DNA of 25,793 nucleotides, from assembly GCA_002792495.1 (NCBI GenBank), contig PFOK01000029.1, positions 1 to 25,793 on the forward strand, in the 5' to 3' direction. Every line of letters begins with the position of its first letter. Positions within the stretch are counted from its first letter, which is position 1. A program made the translations under genes and the position numbers. Shown here one piece after another: positions 14,009 through 22,599 of the stretch. Origin of the DNA: Candidatus Peregrinibacteria bacterium CG_4_10_14_0_2_um_filter_43_11. Lineage in GTDB: Bacteria > Patescibacteriota > Gracilibacteria > UM-FILTER-43-11. A model generated the notes under the pieces. That model worked only from the letters and a program-made list of their open reading frames with translations. It searched no databases and was not told where the DNA came from.

Positions 14009-14572
14009 TTGCCTCTCATAATTAAAAACAAAATCCGCCAAAGTAATTTGGGTATTCGTCAGCTTTTATCTTCTGAAGTCCGGCATGAAAAAAGCCGTAT
14101 CATTGCCGAAAAATTGGAATCCCTTCCTGTTTTTAAGCTGGCTCAGGACGTTCTTTTTTATTATGGAGTAAGGGGTGAAGTGAAAACCCTTCCGCTCATT
14201 CAAAAATATCTGGAGCTCAAATCACTCTATTTGCCGGTGATTGTCAATGAGACCACTTTTCATGCCACCCGCCTTCGTTCACCTTTAAAGCTCATCCCCA
14301 ACACGATGGGCATTCCGGAACCGGAGAAAGGGGATATGTTGAATGAAACCCCATTGGATCTCATTATTGTTCCCGGAATCGCTTTTGACGCAAAGGGGCA
14401 TCGGATCGGCATGGGCAAGGGGTATTACGATCGTTTTTTGGCTCAGTACCCCCACGCTCTTAAAATAGGCCTCGCTTTTACTGAACAGATGGTTGAAAAT
14501 CTTCCGCAGGATCCGTATGATGTTTCTGTCGATATGATTATTACCGATTCGTGCATTTATGAATGCGGATAA
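14009..14572 (+). CDS. 5-formyltetrahydrofolate cyclo-ligase
   Basis: The enzyme converts 5-formyl-THF to 5,10-methenyl-THF with ATP, returning stored folate to the one-carbon pool. The 187-residue protein shows a basic N-terminal segment (NKIRQSNLGIRQLL), YYGVRGEVKT, a central IPEP motif, LDLIIVPGIAFDAKGHRIGMGKGYYDRFL (motif GMGKGYYD at 134-141), and the C-terminal VDMIITD. No in-frame ATG precedes the conserved N-terminus, so the start is TTG at 14009, 35 bases after dnaX. It sits just before glyA, whose product makes 5-formyl-THF by a side reaction, so this pairing is a sensible salvage link. Confidence 0.92.
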   Translation: MPLIIKNKIRQSNLGIRQLLSSEVRHEKSRIIAEKLESLPVFKLAQDVLFYYGVRGEVKTLPLIQKYLELKSLYLPVIVNETTFHATRLRSPLKLIPNTMGIPEPEKGDMLNETPLDLIIVPGIAFDAKGHRIGMGKGYYDRFLAQYPHALKIGLAFTEQMVENLPQDPYDVSVDMIITDSCIYECG

Positions 14573-14611
14573 TCGTCTTCGTCGTCCATTTTACCTCTTA
14601 ACTAAATCACC

Positions 14612-15892
14612 ATGTTTGATGCCCTCAAAAATCAGGATCCCGAAATTTACAACGCTCTTATTAATGAGGAAAAACGACAGGTAACCGGCATGGAACTCAT
14701 CGCTTCAGAAAATTATGTTTCTCCCGCAGTTTTGGAAGCGTTGGGAACTGTTTTTACCAATAAATATTCAGAAGGCTATCCCGGAAAACGTTATTATGGC
14801 GGGCAGGAATATACAGACGTCGTGGAAACACTCGCGATTGAACGCGCGAAACAGCTATTCGGTGCTGAACATGCCAATGTACAGCCTCATTCCGGTGCTC
14901 CGGCCAATATCGCGGTGTACTCCGCCCTACTTGAACCGGGAGATACGGTGATGGGCATGGATCTTTCGCACGGTGGTCATTTGACTCACGGTCATCCTGT
15001 GACTTATATGGCGCATATTTATAATTTCGTGCGTTATAAAATGAAAGATATCGAAACCGGTGAAATTGATTTTGATGAAATGCTCGCAGTGGCCAAAAGG
15101 GAAAAACCGAAACTCATTCTCGCCGGTTTTTCCGCTTATCCCCGTGAGCTTGATTACGCGAAATTCCGCGCGATTGCCGATGAGGTTGGGGCGTATTGCA
15201 TGATGGATATGGCTCATATTGCGGGTCTGATCGCAGGCAAGCAACTCAAAAACCCCGTTGATTTCGGTTTTGATGTGGTGACTTCTACCACCCACAAAAC
15301 ACTGCGTGGTCCCCGTGGCGGTTTAATTTTATGTAAAAAGGAACTGGCGCAAAAAATCGACAAAGCGGTTTTTCCGGGGTTTCAGGGTGGGCCTCACATG
15401 AACAACACCACCGCGAAAGCCGTTGCTTTTGCCGAAGCTCTAAAGCCGGAATTTCAGGAATATGCCGCTCAGGTGATCCGAAATGCCAAAGTGCTTTCCG
15501 AAACATTGATGGAGCTTGGTTGTAAGCTCATTACGAATGGAACAGACAATCACATGATGCTCATGGATACCATAACCTCCTTTGGTTGTTCCGGTCAGCA
15601 AGTAGAAACCGCTCTGGATGAGGTAGGCATCACTCTCAATAAAAACATGATTGCCAACGACACACGCCCCCCCATGGATCCCTCCGGAATCCGTTTGGGA
15701 ACCCCTGCCATCACTACAAGGGGGATGAAAGAGGAGGAAATGAAAAAAATTGCCGCGTGGATGGTGGATACCGCTCATCATGTGGATGATCATGATCGTT
15801 TGCGTCAACTCAAAAAAGAGGTGACCGCCCTTTGCACTCGGTTTCCAGTTCCCGGAATTGACAGCAATGTGATACACACCGAGAACTTTTAA
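14612..15892 (+). CDS. glyA: Serine hydroxymethyltransferase
   Basis: GlyA is the PLP enzyme that interconverts serine and glycine with THF and supplies 5,10-methylene-THF. The 426-residue protein is full length. It has the N-terminal ELIASENYVS, the KYSEGYPGKRYYGGQEYTD motif, SGAPANIAVYSALLEPGD, and the PLP lysine K229 in STTHKTLRGPRGG. The C-terminal VRLGTPAITTRG-like segment appears here as IRLGTPAITTRGM. It is 39 bases after the 5-formyl-THF cyclo-ligase gene and the two are likely co-transcribed. No Shine-Dalgarno sequence precedes the ATG. Confidence 0.98.
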   Translation: MFDALKNQDPEIYNALINEEKRQVTGMELIASENYVSPAVLEALGTVFTNKYSEGYPGKRYYGGQEYTDVVETLAIERAKQLFGAEHANVQPHSGAPANIAVYSALLEPGDTVMGMDLSHGGHLTHGHPVTYMAHIYNFVRYKMKDIETGEIDFDEMLAVAKREKPKLILAGFSAYPRELDYAKFRAIADEVGAYCMMDMAHIAGLIAGKQLKNPVDFGFDVVTSTTHKTLRGPRGGLILCKKELAQKIDKAVFPGFQGGPHMNNTTAKAVAFAEALKPEFQEYAAQVIRNAKVLSETLMELGCKLITNGTDNHMMLMDTITSFGCSGQQVETALDEVGITLNKNMIANDTRPPMDPSGIRLGTPAITTRGMKEEEMKKIAAWMVDTAHHVDDHDRLRQLKKEVTALCTRFPVPGIDSNVIHTENF

Positions 15893-15911
15893 TTTGTAAT
15901 TTAAGAAATGT

Positions 15912-17624
15912 ATGAATTTTTCCATTAAAAAATTATGTTCGGTTTTGATCATCAGTGTTTTATTTTTCAATAGTACCGCTCTCGCCTTTGACGACGTTCC
16001 TCAGGATTCTCCTTATTTTTACGCGGCCGAATTGTTAAGGCGTTCCGGTGTTGTTTCGGATGTAAAATTATTTCATCCGGAAATGCTGATCACACGTGCT
16101 GAATTTATAAAGTATCTGGTTATTTTGAATGCTCCCGATTTCAAACCCCGGGAAAATATAAAACTTCCTTTCAAAGACACCGATAACAATGCTTGGTACG
16201 CGCCTTATTTTGATGAAGCGATTCGTATGGGCATTCTCTCCGATCGTCAGGAGATTGTACTTCCTTTTGAAAAATTGAATGCTCCCAACGCCTTGGCTTT
16301 GCTGTTTCACTCCAAAAGCATTCCGATTCCCACTAAACATGTGGGTGAAATTTTCTTAAAAGACGTTAAAAAGAATTTAAAAGTAGCACCACTTGTAATG
16401 AGAGCGTTGCAAATGGAATTGGTGACTCCGGAAAAAGAGGATTATTTTGGGATTTACAAAAAAATAAACCGAGGGGAAGCGGCTCACATGATCTATCGGA
16501 TGGAGCTTGTGGATATCGCTCCGCCGAATTTCACCACTCCGGAACAGGAAGCCGTAAAAAATACCAGTGATTACCGGCTTCAGAAATTTATCGATTCGTG
16601 GAATTTGATTCATAAAAGTTACATCGACCGAGACTCTATCGACGATGAAAAATTAACTGATGCCGCGATCAAAGCCATGGCAGACGCTCTCGGAGATCCT
16701 TATTCCACCTATCTTGACCGGATCGCGAATGCTTCTTTCTCAGATGATTTGGATGGGGAAATCGAAGGTATCGGAGCGATGATCGGCCTTAACGAGGAGA
16801 AAGAAATCATCGTGATCACTCCGCTTGTCGATTCTCCGGCTCAAAAGGCCGGCCTGAAAGCGGGTGATATTATTAAAGAGGCTGAAGGTGTTGTTTTAAA
16901 GGGGCTTAATCTGCAAGAAGCCGTGAGTCACATCAAAGGTCCTAAGGGTACTTCTGTTAAATTGGTGATTGACCGCGGAGGGCAGGCTCTTAATTTTAAT
17001 GTCGTACGTGACGTGATCAAGATCAATGCCCTGGAATATGGAAAGAATGGAACCGATGTCATGTACATCAAGCTGACTCAGTTCAATCAAAATGCTGCAA
17101 GAGAATTTAAAGCGGTGAGCGACGCGATTCTAAATGATCCCAATACCAAGGGAATCGTTCTGGATATGCGCGACAATCCCGGCGGACTTTTGGATTCGGC
17201 AATCAGCATCCTTCAGTATTTTCTCAAAAAAGACGCGGCCATTGTGAAAATTAAATACAACAATTTCACTCAGACTCAGCTTTCCGGAAGGGATGGTGAA
17301 CTGGGCGATTACCCTGTAGTCGTTCTGATCAACAAGGGGAGTGCTTCCGCTTCGGAAATCGTTTCCGGCGCTTTAAAAGATTATGGCATTGCCACAGTGC
17401 TTGGAGAAACGAGTTTCGGGAAAGGAACGGTTCAGGAGGTGAATTTTTTCCGTGACCAATCGAGCATTAAATTGACCATCGCCAAATGGCTGACACCTCT
17501 TGGTCACAGTATTCAGGGGAACGGAATCACGCCGGATATTGCCGTTCAGAATGTGGAAGATAGCACTATTGACCGTCAGTTGAATCGTGCTCTTGAAGAG
17601 ATCAGAAAAACGATTCATCCATAA
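15912..17624 (+). CDS. Exported S41 (CtpA/Tsp-type) serine protease with N-terminal SLH domains
   Basis: A signal peptide (cleavage near ALA-FDD, residue 25) leads to two or three SLH-type modules (about 25-200), with patterns DVPQDSPYFYAAELLRRSGVV, FHPEMLITRAEFIKYLV, FKDTDNNAWYAPYFDEAIRMGIL and INRGEAAHMIYRM. SLH modules bind secondary wall polymers. A helical N-terminal segment follows, then a PDZ domain (about 280-365, including DSPAQKAGLKAGDII). The S41 catalytic domain has DMRDNPGG and the catalytic Ser479 (GSASASE), Asp490 and Lys504 (FGKGTVQE); their spacing matches the Ser-Lys dyad of E. coli Tsp. It probably trims exported proteins at the wall. The start at 15912 is 19 bases after glyA. 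Confidence 0.93.
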   Translation: MNFSIKKLCSVLIISVLFFNSTALAFDDVPQDSPYFYAAELLRRSGVVSDVKLFHPEMLITRAEFIKYLVILNAPDFKPRENIKLPFKDTDNNAWYAPYFDEAIRMGILSDRQEIVLPFEKLNAPNALALLFHSKSIPIPTKHVGEIFLKDVKKNLKVAPLVMRALQMELVTPEKEDYFGIYKKINRGEAAHMIYRMELVDIAPPNFTTPEQEAVKNTSDYRLQKFIDSWNLIHKSYIDRDSIDDEKLTDAAIKAMADALGDPYSTYLDRIANASFSDDLDGEIEGIGAMIGLNEEKEIIVITPLVDSPAQKAGLKAGDIIKEAEGVVLKGLNLQEAVSHIKGPKGTSVKLVIDRGGQALNFNVVRDVIKINALEYGKNGTDVMYIKLTQFNQNAAREFKAVSDAILNDPNTKGIVLDMRDNPGGLLDSAISILQYFLKKDAAIVKIKYNNFTQTQLSGRDGELGDYPVVVLINKGSASASEIVSGALKDYGIATVLGETSFGKGTVQEVNFFRDQSSIKLTIAKWLTPLGHSIQGNGITPDIAVQNVEDSTIDRQLNRALEEIRKTIHP

Positions 17625-17626
17625 AA

Positions 17627-18205
17627 ATGACCCCTTCTTTAATTCTTGCTTCCGGCAGCCCGCAACGAAAGCGGATCCTTGAAAAATTAGGCATCCGCTT
17701 TCAGGCTTTTCCAAGCCGAATTGACGAAAGTCATGACGGCCGAACGCGCGTTCACGCGATTTGCAAACACATCGCTTTTAAAAAAGCTCAGGCTGTTTCC
17801 GAGTCATTCGCCACTCATTGGGTTTTGGGGGTCGACACCATTGTTGTCCTCCCCAGCGGTACTGTTTGTGGCAAACCGGAGAGCAAAAAAGTTGCCAGAA
17901 GAATGTTGCGCGAATATTCCGGTCGGTATTGTGATGTGTATTCCGGAATCGCCCTTGTCCACCACTCTTCTGCCAAAAAAATGGTCCGTTACGAAAAAAC
18001 CCGGCTTTTCTTTCGTTCCTTTTCGGATGAAGAAATCGATGCCTATCTGGAGCTCGATCGCTGGCAAGGGTCTTCCGGTGCAATGACTATAGAAGGAGTG
18101 GAAGGGCGATGGGTAAAACGTATTCAGGGGTGTTACTGGAATATTGTCGGCCTGCCGGTAAATTCTCTGAAAAAAATGCTAACTTCCCGGCAGGTAAATC
18201 AGTAG
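17627..18205 (+). CDS. maf: Maf-family nucleoside triphosphate pyrophosphatase
   Basis: Maf proteins hydrolyse non-canonical or modified dTTP/UTP-type nucleotides to monophosphates, keeping them out of nucleic acids, and affect septation in Bacillus. The 192-residue protein has ILASGSPQRKRIL at the N-terminus, SRIDES, GVDTIVVLPSGTVCGKPES with the catalytic aspartate, EYSGRYCDVYSGIALV, and the C-terminal GSSGAMTIEGVEG segment. It starts two bases after the protease stop, implying co-transcription. Other Maf copies recognise different bases, so the substrate remains an inference. Confidence 0.92.
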   Translation: MTPSLILASGSPQRKRILEKLGIRFQAFPSRIDESHDGRTRVHAICKHIAFKKAQAVSESFATHWVLGVDTIVVLPSGTVCGKPESKKVARRMLREYSGRYCDVYSGIALVHHSSAKKMVRYEKTRLFFRSFSDEEIDAYLELDRWQGSSGAMTIEGVEGRWVKRIQGCYWNIVGLPVNSLKKMLTSRQVNQ

Positions 18206-18245
18206 GGAATCAATTGGTCAGGAAATTCATAATTGATCATTTCCC
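18205..18245 (+). terminator. Stem-loop after maf, possible weak terminator
   Basis: GGGAATCAATT (18205-18215) and AATTGATCATTTCCC (18231-18245) pair over 11 bp with a four-base bulge. The sequence TTGTTTTG follows shortly after, not a clean T-run. It would separate the dnaX-maf transcript from purA, which has its own promoter overlapping the right arm. Confidence 0.35.
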
Positions 18246-18261
18246 ATTGTTTTGTTAGCAT
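18233..18261 (+). promoter_or_regulatory. purA promoter
   Basis: TTGATC (18233-18238), a 17-base spacer and TAGCAT (18256-18261) preceded by TGT (extended -10). The -10 end lies 24 bases before the purA ATG. Confidence 0.45.
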
Positions 18262-18285
18262 ACTCACGGCCCTTAATTAAAAATC

Positions 18286-19602
18286 ATGAGCTTATCTATT
18301 AAAAATGCTGACGAGATCATTAAAAAACTCGGTCAGGTTATTTATGTTGCCGGTACCCAATGGGGAGATGAAGGAAAGGGAAAGCTGGTTGACATCCTCT
18401 CTTCTCAGTACGACATCACCGCGCGCAGTGCGGGCGGAGCCAATGCCGGTCACACCATTTGTGTCAATCGCAATGGAAAGACGGAAAAATTCGTTTTTCA
18501 TCTCATTCCTTCAGGAATTCTCCATGAGGGGAAAATGTGTGTTATTGGCAATGGAACCGTGATTCATATCCCCACCCTTTTTGAGGAGATTGAGAGCTTA
18601 AAAGAACAGGGGATTGAAGTAAACGATAAACTCATGATCAGCGATCGCGCTCACCTTATTTTTAACTACCACAAGCTCATTGATGGCATTCAAGAGGAAC
18701 GAAAAGGGGATCAGAAAGTCGGAACAACCAAAAGGGGAATCGGACCGGCTTATTGCGATAAAGCCTCGCGTATTGGGCTTCGTGTCGGAGATCTTGATGA
18801 CTTCAACCGTTTTGCCGCGCAACTGCGTGAAAATGCAGAACGCCATATGAAGGCGTATCATTTTGAATTTGATATTGAGTCCGAAATCAATTATTACCGT
18901 GATGTCGCGGAACTGATCGCTCCTTATGTTTTTAATACAACCGCTTTTATCAACAAGGCTTATCACGAAGGAAAAACCATTTTAATAGAAGGTGCTCAGG
19001 GGGCTCACCTGGATCTTGATTTGGGAACTTACCCTTACGTGACTTCTTCCAATACAACCAGCGCGGGTGCCTGTACTGGCCTTGGCCTTGCTCCTACTCG
19101 TGTCAATAGCGTTGTCGGTATTGTAAAGGCTTACACCACGCGGGTCGGAGATGGGCCTTTTCCTACAGAGCTCGCCGATATGGAGGGGGAGATGCTTCGC
19201 GAACAGGGCGGAGAGTATGGAGCCACTACCGGTCGTCCACGCCGCTGTGGCTGGTTTGATGCCACAGTGGTGAACAACGCGATTGACATCAATGGTGTGA
19301 ATAGCATTTGTCTGACCAAGTTGGACGTGCTCACCGGTTTTCAGACAATTAAAATTGGTACGCATTACGAACTTGATGGAGAAAAGATCAGTTATATTCC
19401 CGCCAATTTAACCGATTTTCAACGTGTGAAAGTGGTGTACGAAGAGATGCCAGGATGGACGGAAGACCTCACTCAAACTGAATCTTTTGATGCCCTTCCT
19501 GAAAAGTGCAGGAATTATGTTTTGCGTCTCGAGGAGCTATCCGGAGTCCCCATCAACTTTATTGGTGTCGGCGTTCACCGTAATCAAATCATTTACCGTT
19601 GA
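18286..19602 (+). CDS. purA: Adenylosuccinate synthetase
   Basis: PurA joins IMP and aspartate using GTP, the first step from IMP to AMP. The 438-residue protein is complete. It shows GTQWGDEGKGK with catalytic Asp28, NAGHTI with His56, GTTKRGIGPAYCDKASR, EGAQGAHLDLDLGTYPYVTSSNTT, TRVGDGPFPTEL, GRPRRCGWFDA and KLDVLTGF. The N-terminus is about 15 residues longer than in E. coli. Its own promoter separates it from maf. No other purine gene is in the window, so it may act on salvaged hypoxanthine nucleotides or with a pathway encoded elsewhere. Confidence 0.98.
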   Translation: MSLSIKNADEIIKKLGQVIYVAGTQWGDEGKGKLVDILSSQYDITARSAGGANAGHTICVNRNGKTEKFVFHLIPSGILHEGKMCVIGNGTVIHIPTLFEEIESLKEQGIEVNDKLMISDRAHLIFNYHKLIDGIQEERKGDQKVGTTKRGIGPAYCDKASRIGLRVGDLDDFNRFAAQLRENAERHMKAYHFEFDIESEINYYRDVAELIAPYVFNTTAFINKAYHEGKTILIEGAQGAHLDLDLGTYPYVTSSNTTSAGACTGLGLAPTRVNSVVGIVKAYTTRVGDGPFPTELADMEGEMLREQGGEYGATTGRPRRCGWFDATVVNNAIDINGVNSICLTKLDVLTGFQTIKIGTHYELDGEKISYIPANLTDFQRVKVVYEEMPGWTEDLTQTESFDALPEKCRNYVLRLEELSGVPINFIGVGVHRNQIIYR

Positions 19603-19636
19603 TTGCGAGAATACTTGGATTTTATTCACTTTTATT

Positions 19637-20170
19637 ATGCACGAAATTGAAGCGAAAATTTTTCTGACTCCTCATGAACTGAAACGGCTTAAAACGGTCC
19701 TTCCTGTTATAGCCACTTTTAAAGGAGTGGAAGTGAAAAAAGATACGTATTACGGAAATCTGCGGGGAGATTTTTTTATACGCTTACGTGAAAAAGGGGA
19801 GAGGAACGCGGTTTTAACCCTTAAAACCAAAAAACGAAAAGGGGGAGTGGAGCTGAATCGCGAAATCGAGTTTCCGGTTTCATCCCTGGCTTTATTTCAG
19901 AAACTGCTTGAGCGTTCTGATTTTAAAGTGGCGGCAAAAAAACAGAAGAAAAGCCGTGTGTATGCCGATCGTCATTTTGTCATTGAGCTGAATCGTGTTG
20001 TCGGATTGGGGGATTTTCTGGAAATAGAAACTTTTGCCTCCTCTGAAGGAAAAATTGCCGTTTCCAAAAGAGAAATTGAAAGTTATTTTAAGCAACTTGG
20101 GTTTTCCTGCAAGCGGTTTGAACCTCGATATTACTTAGAACTCTTACAAAAGCGAGTGAAAAATCAGTAG
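19637..20170 (+). CDS. CYTH-domain protein (class IV adenylate cyclase/triphosphatase fold)
   Basis: This 177-residue protein opens with the CYTH signature E-x-E-x-K (EIEAK, residues 3-7). The fold's alternating charged strands follow: FFIRLREKGE, AVLTLKTKKR, LNREIEF, KSRVYADRHFVIELNRV and GDFLEIETF. CYTH enzymes bind a triphosphate in a metal-lined tunnel. Known activities include class IV adenylate cyclase, thiamine triphosphatase and inorganic triphosphatase, so the substrate cannot be read from sequence. The upstream part of the open frame (from 19487) overlaps purA, so the start is set at the ATG at 19637, 34 bases after purA. It is probably co-transcribed with purA and the FtsA-like gene. 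Confidence 0.85.
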   Translation: MHEIEAKIFLTPHELKRLKTVLPVIATFKGVEVKKDTYYGNLRGDFFIRLREKGERNAVLTLKTKKRKGGVELNREIEFPVSSLALFQKLLERSDFKVAAKKQKKSRVYADRHFVIELNRVVGLGDFLEIETFASSEGKIAVSKREIESYFKQLGFSCKRFEPRYYLELLQKRVKNQ

Positions 20171-20203
20171 AATAAACCAGTGTTCTTTTATTTTTTTGAC
20201 ATT

Positions 20204-21499
20204 ATGTTTCGTTTTTTAAGAAAAACCCGTCGACACCACGAAAAAAGTAAACAAGGGAATGGAATCATTGCCCTCGATGTGGGATCTGAGATCATAAAAG
20301 CACTCCTTTTTGTTGTGGAGGAACGACAAAACGCGAACGGAGAGGTGATCGGGAGACGTGCCGTGATTAAAGGCGTGGGTGAAGTCTATCAAAAAGGGGA
20401 TAACGTTCAGGCCGGCATGATCACCGACATTGCCAGTGTGATTGAAAATGCTAAAGAAGCGATACGAAATGCCAGTCAGGCTGCTGCCATGGAACCCACT
20501 CAATTGATTGTGGGTGTTGGCGGCGAATCGGTTAAGGGGTGCACTTCCATTCTGCATTATTCCCGTGAAGACCGTGACAGTAAGATCAATTTATCAGAAC
20601 TTCATAATATTATTCACAAACTGGAATGGCGTGCTTTTGCGGAAGTGCGCAAGCAAATGAGTGAAGAGATGGGGTATCCGGAAATCGATATTAAATTGAT
20701 CGATTCAGCGGTCATTGATGTCCGAATTGATGGTTATAAAGTCACTAATCCGCTTGGATTTCAGGGTGAAAAGGTTCAGATGGCTATTTTTAATTCCTTC
20801 GCTCCTCTTGGCCATTATGGCGCTTTGCACACCATCGCAAAAAGCTTTGAGCTGGAATTACTCGGTATTATTTCTGAACCTTATGCGCTTTCCCGGTATA
20901 TCAATAGCGGTGATGCAAATTCGTCGGCGATCTTCATTGATGTGGGTGGTGGGGGAACGGAAATTGCGGTTGTAGATGATGGCAATCTAATGGGGGCTAA
21001 AATGTTTGGCATCGGAGGAAGAACTTTTACAAAACGTCTCGCTATTGAGTTCAATGTGGCCTTTCGTGAAGCGGAAAAATTAAAAATAGCGTACAGCGAA
21101 GATAAACTGGAGCAAAAGTCCAAAAAAATAATTTCCACGATCATTCAAAGCGATGTGGAAGTTTGGCTTGAGGGGGTTGTTCTCGCACTTTCGGAATTCA
21201 AACAGATCGATACCCTCCCTGCACGAATCTTATTGAGCGGCGGTGCTTCTCATTTACCGGAGATCAAGGAAGTTTTGAGCAATCGCAAGTGGTATAAAAA
21301 ACTTCATTTTATAAATCCGCCTCAAATCGCCTTCATCCGTCCCAACGCCCTAGTCAACGTTATCGATGAGACGAAAAAACTCAAAGAACAGCAATATGGA
21401 ACCCCCATGGCCCTGGTAAACATCGGCATTGAGCTTTCCGGAGAAGAAACCATCATTCAAAAGACATTGAGAAAAGTCATCGGTATCATGAAAGTGTAA
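20204..21499 (+). CDS. ftsA: FtsA-like actin-fold cell division protein
   Basis: FtsA tethers FtsZ filaments to the membrane. The 431-residue protein has the actin-type phosphate 1 motif IIALDVGSEIIKALL, an SHS2-type insertion (about 90-190, from LIVGVGGESVKGCTS to DVRIDGYKVTNPLGF), phosphate 2 IFIDVGGGGTEIAVV, and the adenosine motif ILLSGGASHLPEI. The C-terminus QKTLRKVIGIMKV is basic and amphipathic, as expected for a membrane-targeting helix. The SHS2 insertion favours FtsA over MreB, though the related PilM family cannot be fully excluded. ftsZ is not in the window. The ATG at 20204 is chosen over 20180 because the fold and basic N-terminus start there. Confidence 0.82.
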   Translation: MFRFLRKTRRHHEKSKQGNGIIALDVGSEIIKALLFVVEERQNANGEVIGRRAVIKGVGEVYQKGDNVQAGMITDIASVIENAKEAIRNASQAAAMEPTQLIVGVGGESVKGCTSILHYSREDRDSKINLSELHNIIHKLEWRAFAEVRKQMSEEMGYPEIDIKLIDSAVIDVRIDGYKVTNPLGFQGEKVQMAIFNSFAPLGHYGALHTIAKSFELELLGIISEPYALSRYINSGDANSSAIFIDVGGGGTEIAVVDDGNLMGAKMFGIGGRTFTKRLAIEFNVAFREAEKLKIAYSEDKLEQKSKKIISTIIQSDVEVWLEGVVLALSEFKQIDTLPARILLSGGASHLPEIKEVLSNRKWYKKLHFINPPQIAFIRPNALVNVIDETKKLKEQQYGTPMALVNIGIELSGEETIIQKTLRKVIGIMKV

Positions 21500-21526
21500 A
21501 AAGATTAGTGGTGAATTTTTGATTTG

Positions 21527-21547
21527 CCTATTCAAGATGTGAATAGG
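21527..21547. terminator. First hairpin after the FtsA-like gene
   Basis: CCTATTC and GAATAGG form a perfect 7-bp stem around a 7-base loop, 28 bases after the stop codon. No T-run follows on either strand, so it is at best a weak or factor-assisted terminator. Confidence 0.35.
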
Positions 21548-21555
21548 GGAAAGTT

Positions 21556-21666
21556 AAGCGTGATATTTAATCCCGTATAATGTATCTTATACGGGTATAA
21601 TAAGACTCGATTTACGCTCTATGAGCAAAAAACAGGTATATTGAGATCCTCTTTTTAATCACGCTT
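21556..21666. repeat. 9-bp inverted repeat spanning the FtsA/sortase gap
   Basis: AAGCGTGAT (21556-21564) and ATCACGCTT (21658-21666) are perfect inverted repeats enclosing the second hairpin. The right arm contains the sortase stop codon. It may be a chance match, a remnant of a small mobile element, or an outer stem that closes a larger terminator structure. Confidence 0.4.
21572..21595. terminator. Second hairpin between the convergent FtsA-like and sortase genes
   Basis: CCCGTATAA (21572-21580) and TTATACGGG (21587-21595) form a perfect 9-bp stem with a 6-base loop. It sits centrally between the convergent genes and could end transcripts from either side, although neither flank is a true T-run. 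Confidence 0.45.
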
Positions 21667-22438
21667 GCTTTGCCTGTACTATCAAACGTCTCAACGTTGT
21701 TCCCACTGGCGTACACGTCATTAAAGTTGCTGTTTTTTCGCCTCTGGGTTGATCTAATACAGAAACATTGTTTGGTTGTACTTCAAATTTATTGTAAACC
21801 TTGTAAGTGTACTTCTTTTGATTGTAATACACATAAAAATAATCCTCCACATCCAATTGATTGAGCAGGGCGAAAACATCTTTGAATTTCCCTGAATCCC
21901 ATGGGTAGTAAGAACTGTGCCCTGTAATGAAAAAATTGCCGAATTGATCTGGCTTTGCCGTTCCCGGGTAATGAACCACGCCGTTGCGCAATCCTTCCTG
22001 GATTTGCTTCTCAAGCTCATTCCAATTTTCACCCTCCAATTGATCGGTGCTCATTTCCTGAATCGGGATGCTTTTTCCTATTTTTGGGATGATCAGACGG
22101 TTGTCGGTTGGCGCGATGGGGGCATCGATCCATGCGAATTGCGTACGGACCTGTTTTTTCTCTGGCAATAACGGTAGAAGTTGAGAAACTTCCTGACCCA
22201 CCGTGGACGTTTTGAGCACTTCCCGGGCTTCCGCGTGTGCTTCGGGGTTCACGATATCCAGAAAAATTTCCTTGTAAGCGTCAAAATTAATCGCAAAAAA
22301 TGAAATGGCGAAGATCATTCCCGTTACTACCGTAAAACGGATAAATTGCCAAAATTTATCACCCAGTGATGTTTTTTGATTCCAATCCCCTGCGTTTTCG
22401 GTCGGATCACTAATGTGCATTATTAAACTGTTAACCAT
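21659..22438 (-). CDS. Sortase family transpeptidase
   Basis: Sortases cut surface proteins at a C-terminal sorting motif and attach them to the wall or to each other. The protein has a transmembrane helix (about 33-52) after a hydrophilic cytoplasmic segment, a linker, and the sortase barrel with His174 (ITGHSS), Cys242 (TLMTC) and Arg250/251 (TTLRRLIV). No protein in this window carries a visible LPxTG-type signal, so its substrates lie elsewhere. Two starts are possible: ATG at 22438 (259 residues) and ATG at 22420 (253 residues). The promoter at 22458-22486 allows both, with leaders of about 13 and 31 bases. Neither has a Shine-Dalgarno sequence. Confidence 0.92.
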   Translation of the reverse strand: MVNSLIMHISDPTENAGDWNQKTSLGDKFWQFIRFTVVTGMIFAISFFAINFDAYKEIFLDIVNPEAHAEAREVLKTSTVGQEVSQLLPLLPEKKQVRTQFAWIDAPIAPTDNRLIIPKIGKSIPIQEMSTDQLEGENWNELEKQIQEGLRNGVVHYPGTAKPDQFGNFFITGHSSYYPWDSGKFKDVFALLNQLDVEDYFYVYYNQKKYTYKVYNKFEVQPNNVSVLDQPRGEKTATLMTCTPVGTTLRRLIVQAKQA

Positions 22439-22457
22439 CTATTGGTGCAATCTTTAC

Positions 22458-22486
22458 ATTATAGCAAATATTAGCGGAAAAAACAA
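22458..22486 (-). promoter_or_regulatory. Strong promoter of the sortase gene
   Basis: On the minus strand TTGTTT (22481-22486), a 17-base spacer and a perfect TATAAT (22458-22463) preceded by TGC (extended -10). It is one of the best promoters in the window and separates sortase expression from the upstream metG unit. Confidence 0.75.
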
Positions 22487-22599
22487 TCTTGGGATACATA
22501 AAAACATTACCATTAATTTAATGTTTTGTCAAATTAATTGCCCGATTTTTTATGAAAATTCCCCTTCTCCGTCCTCGTGTCGAAGCTCCGTCGACGCAT

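Noticed and set aside
19487..19636. Upstream extension of the CYTH protein
   Set aside because: It overlaps purA in another frame and shows no family similarity. The CYTH signature EIEAK starts at the ATG at 19637.
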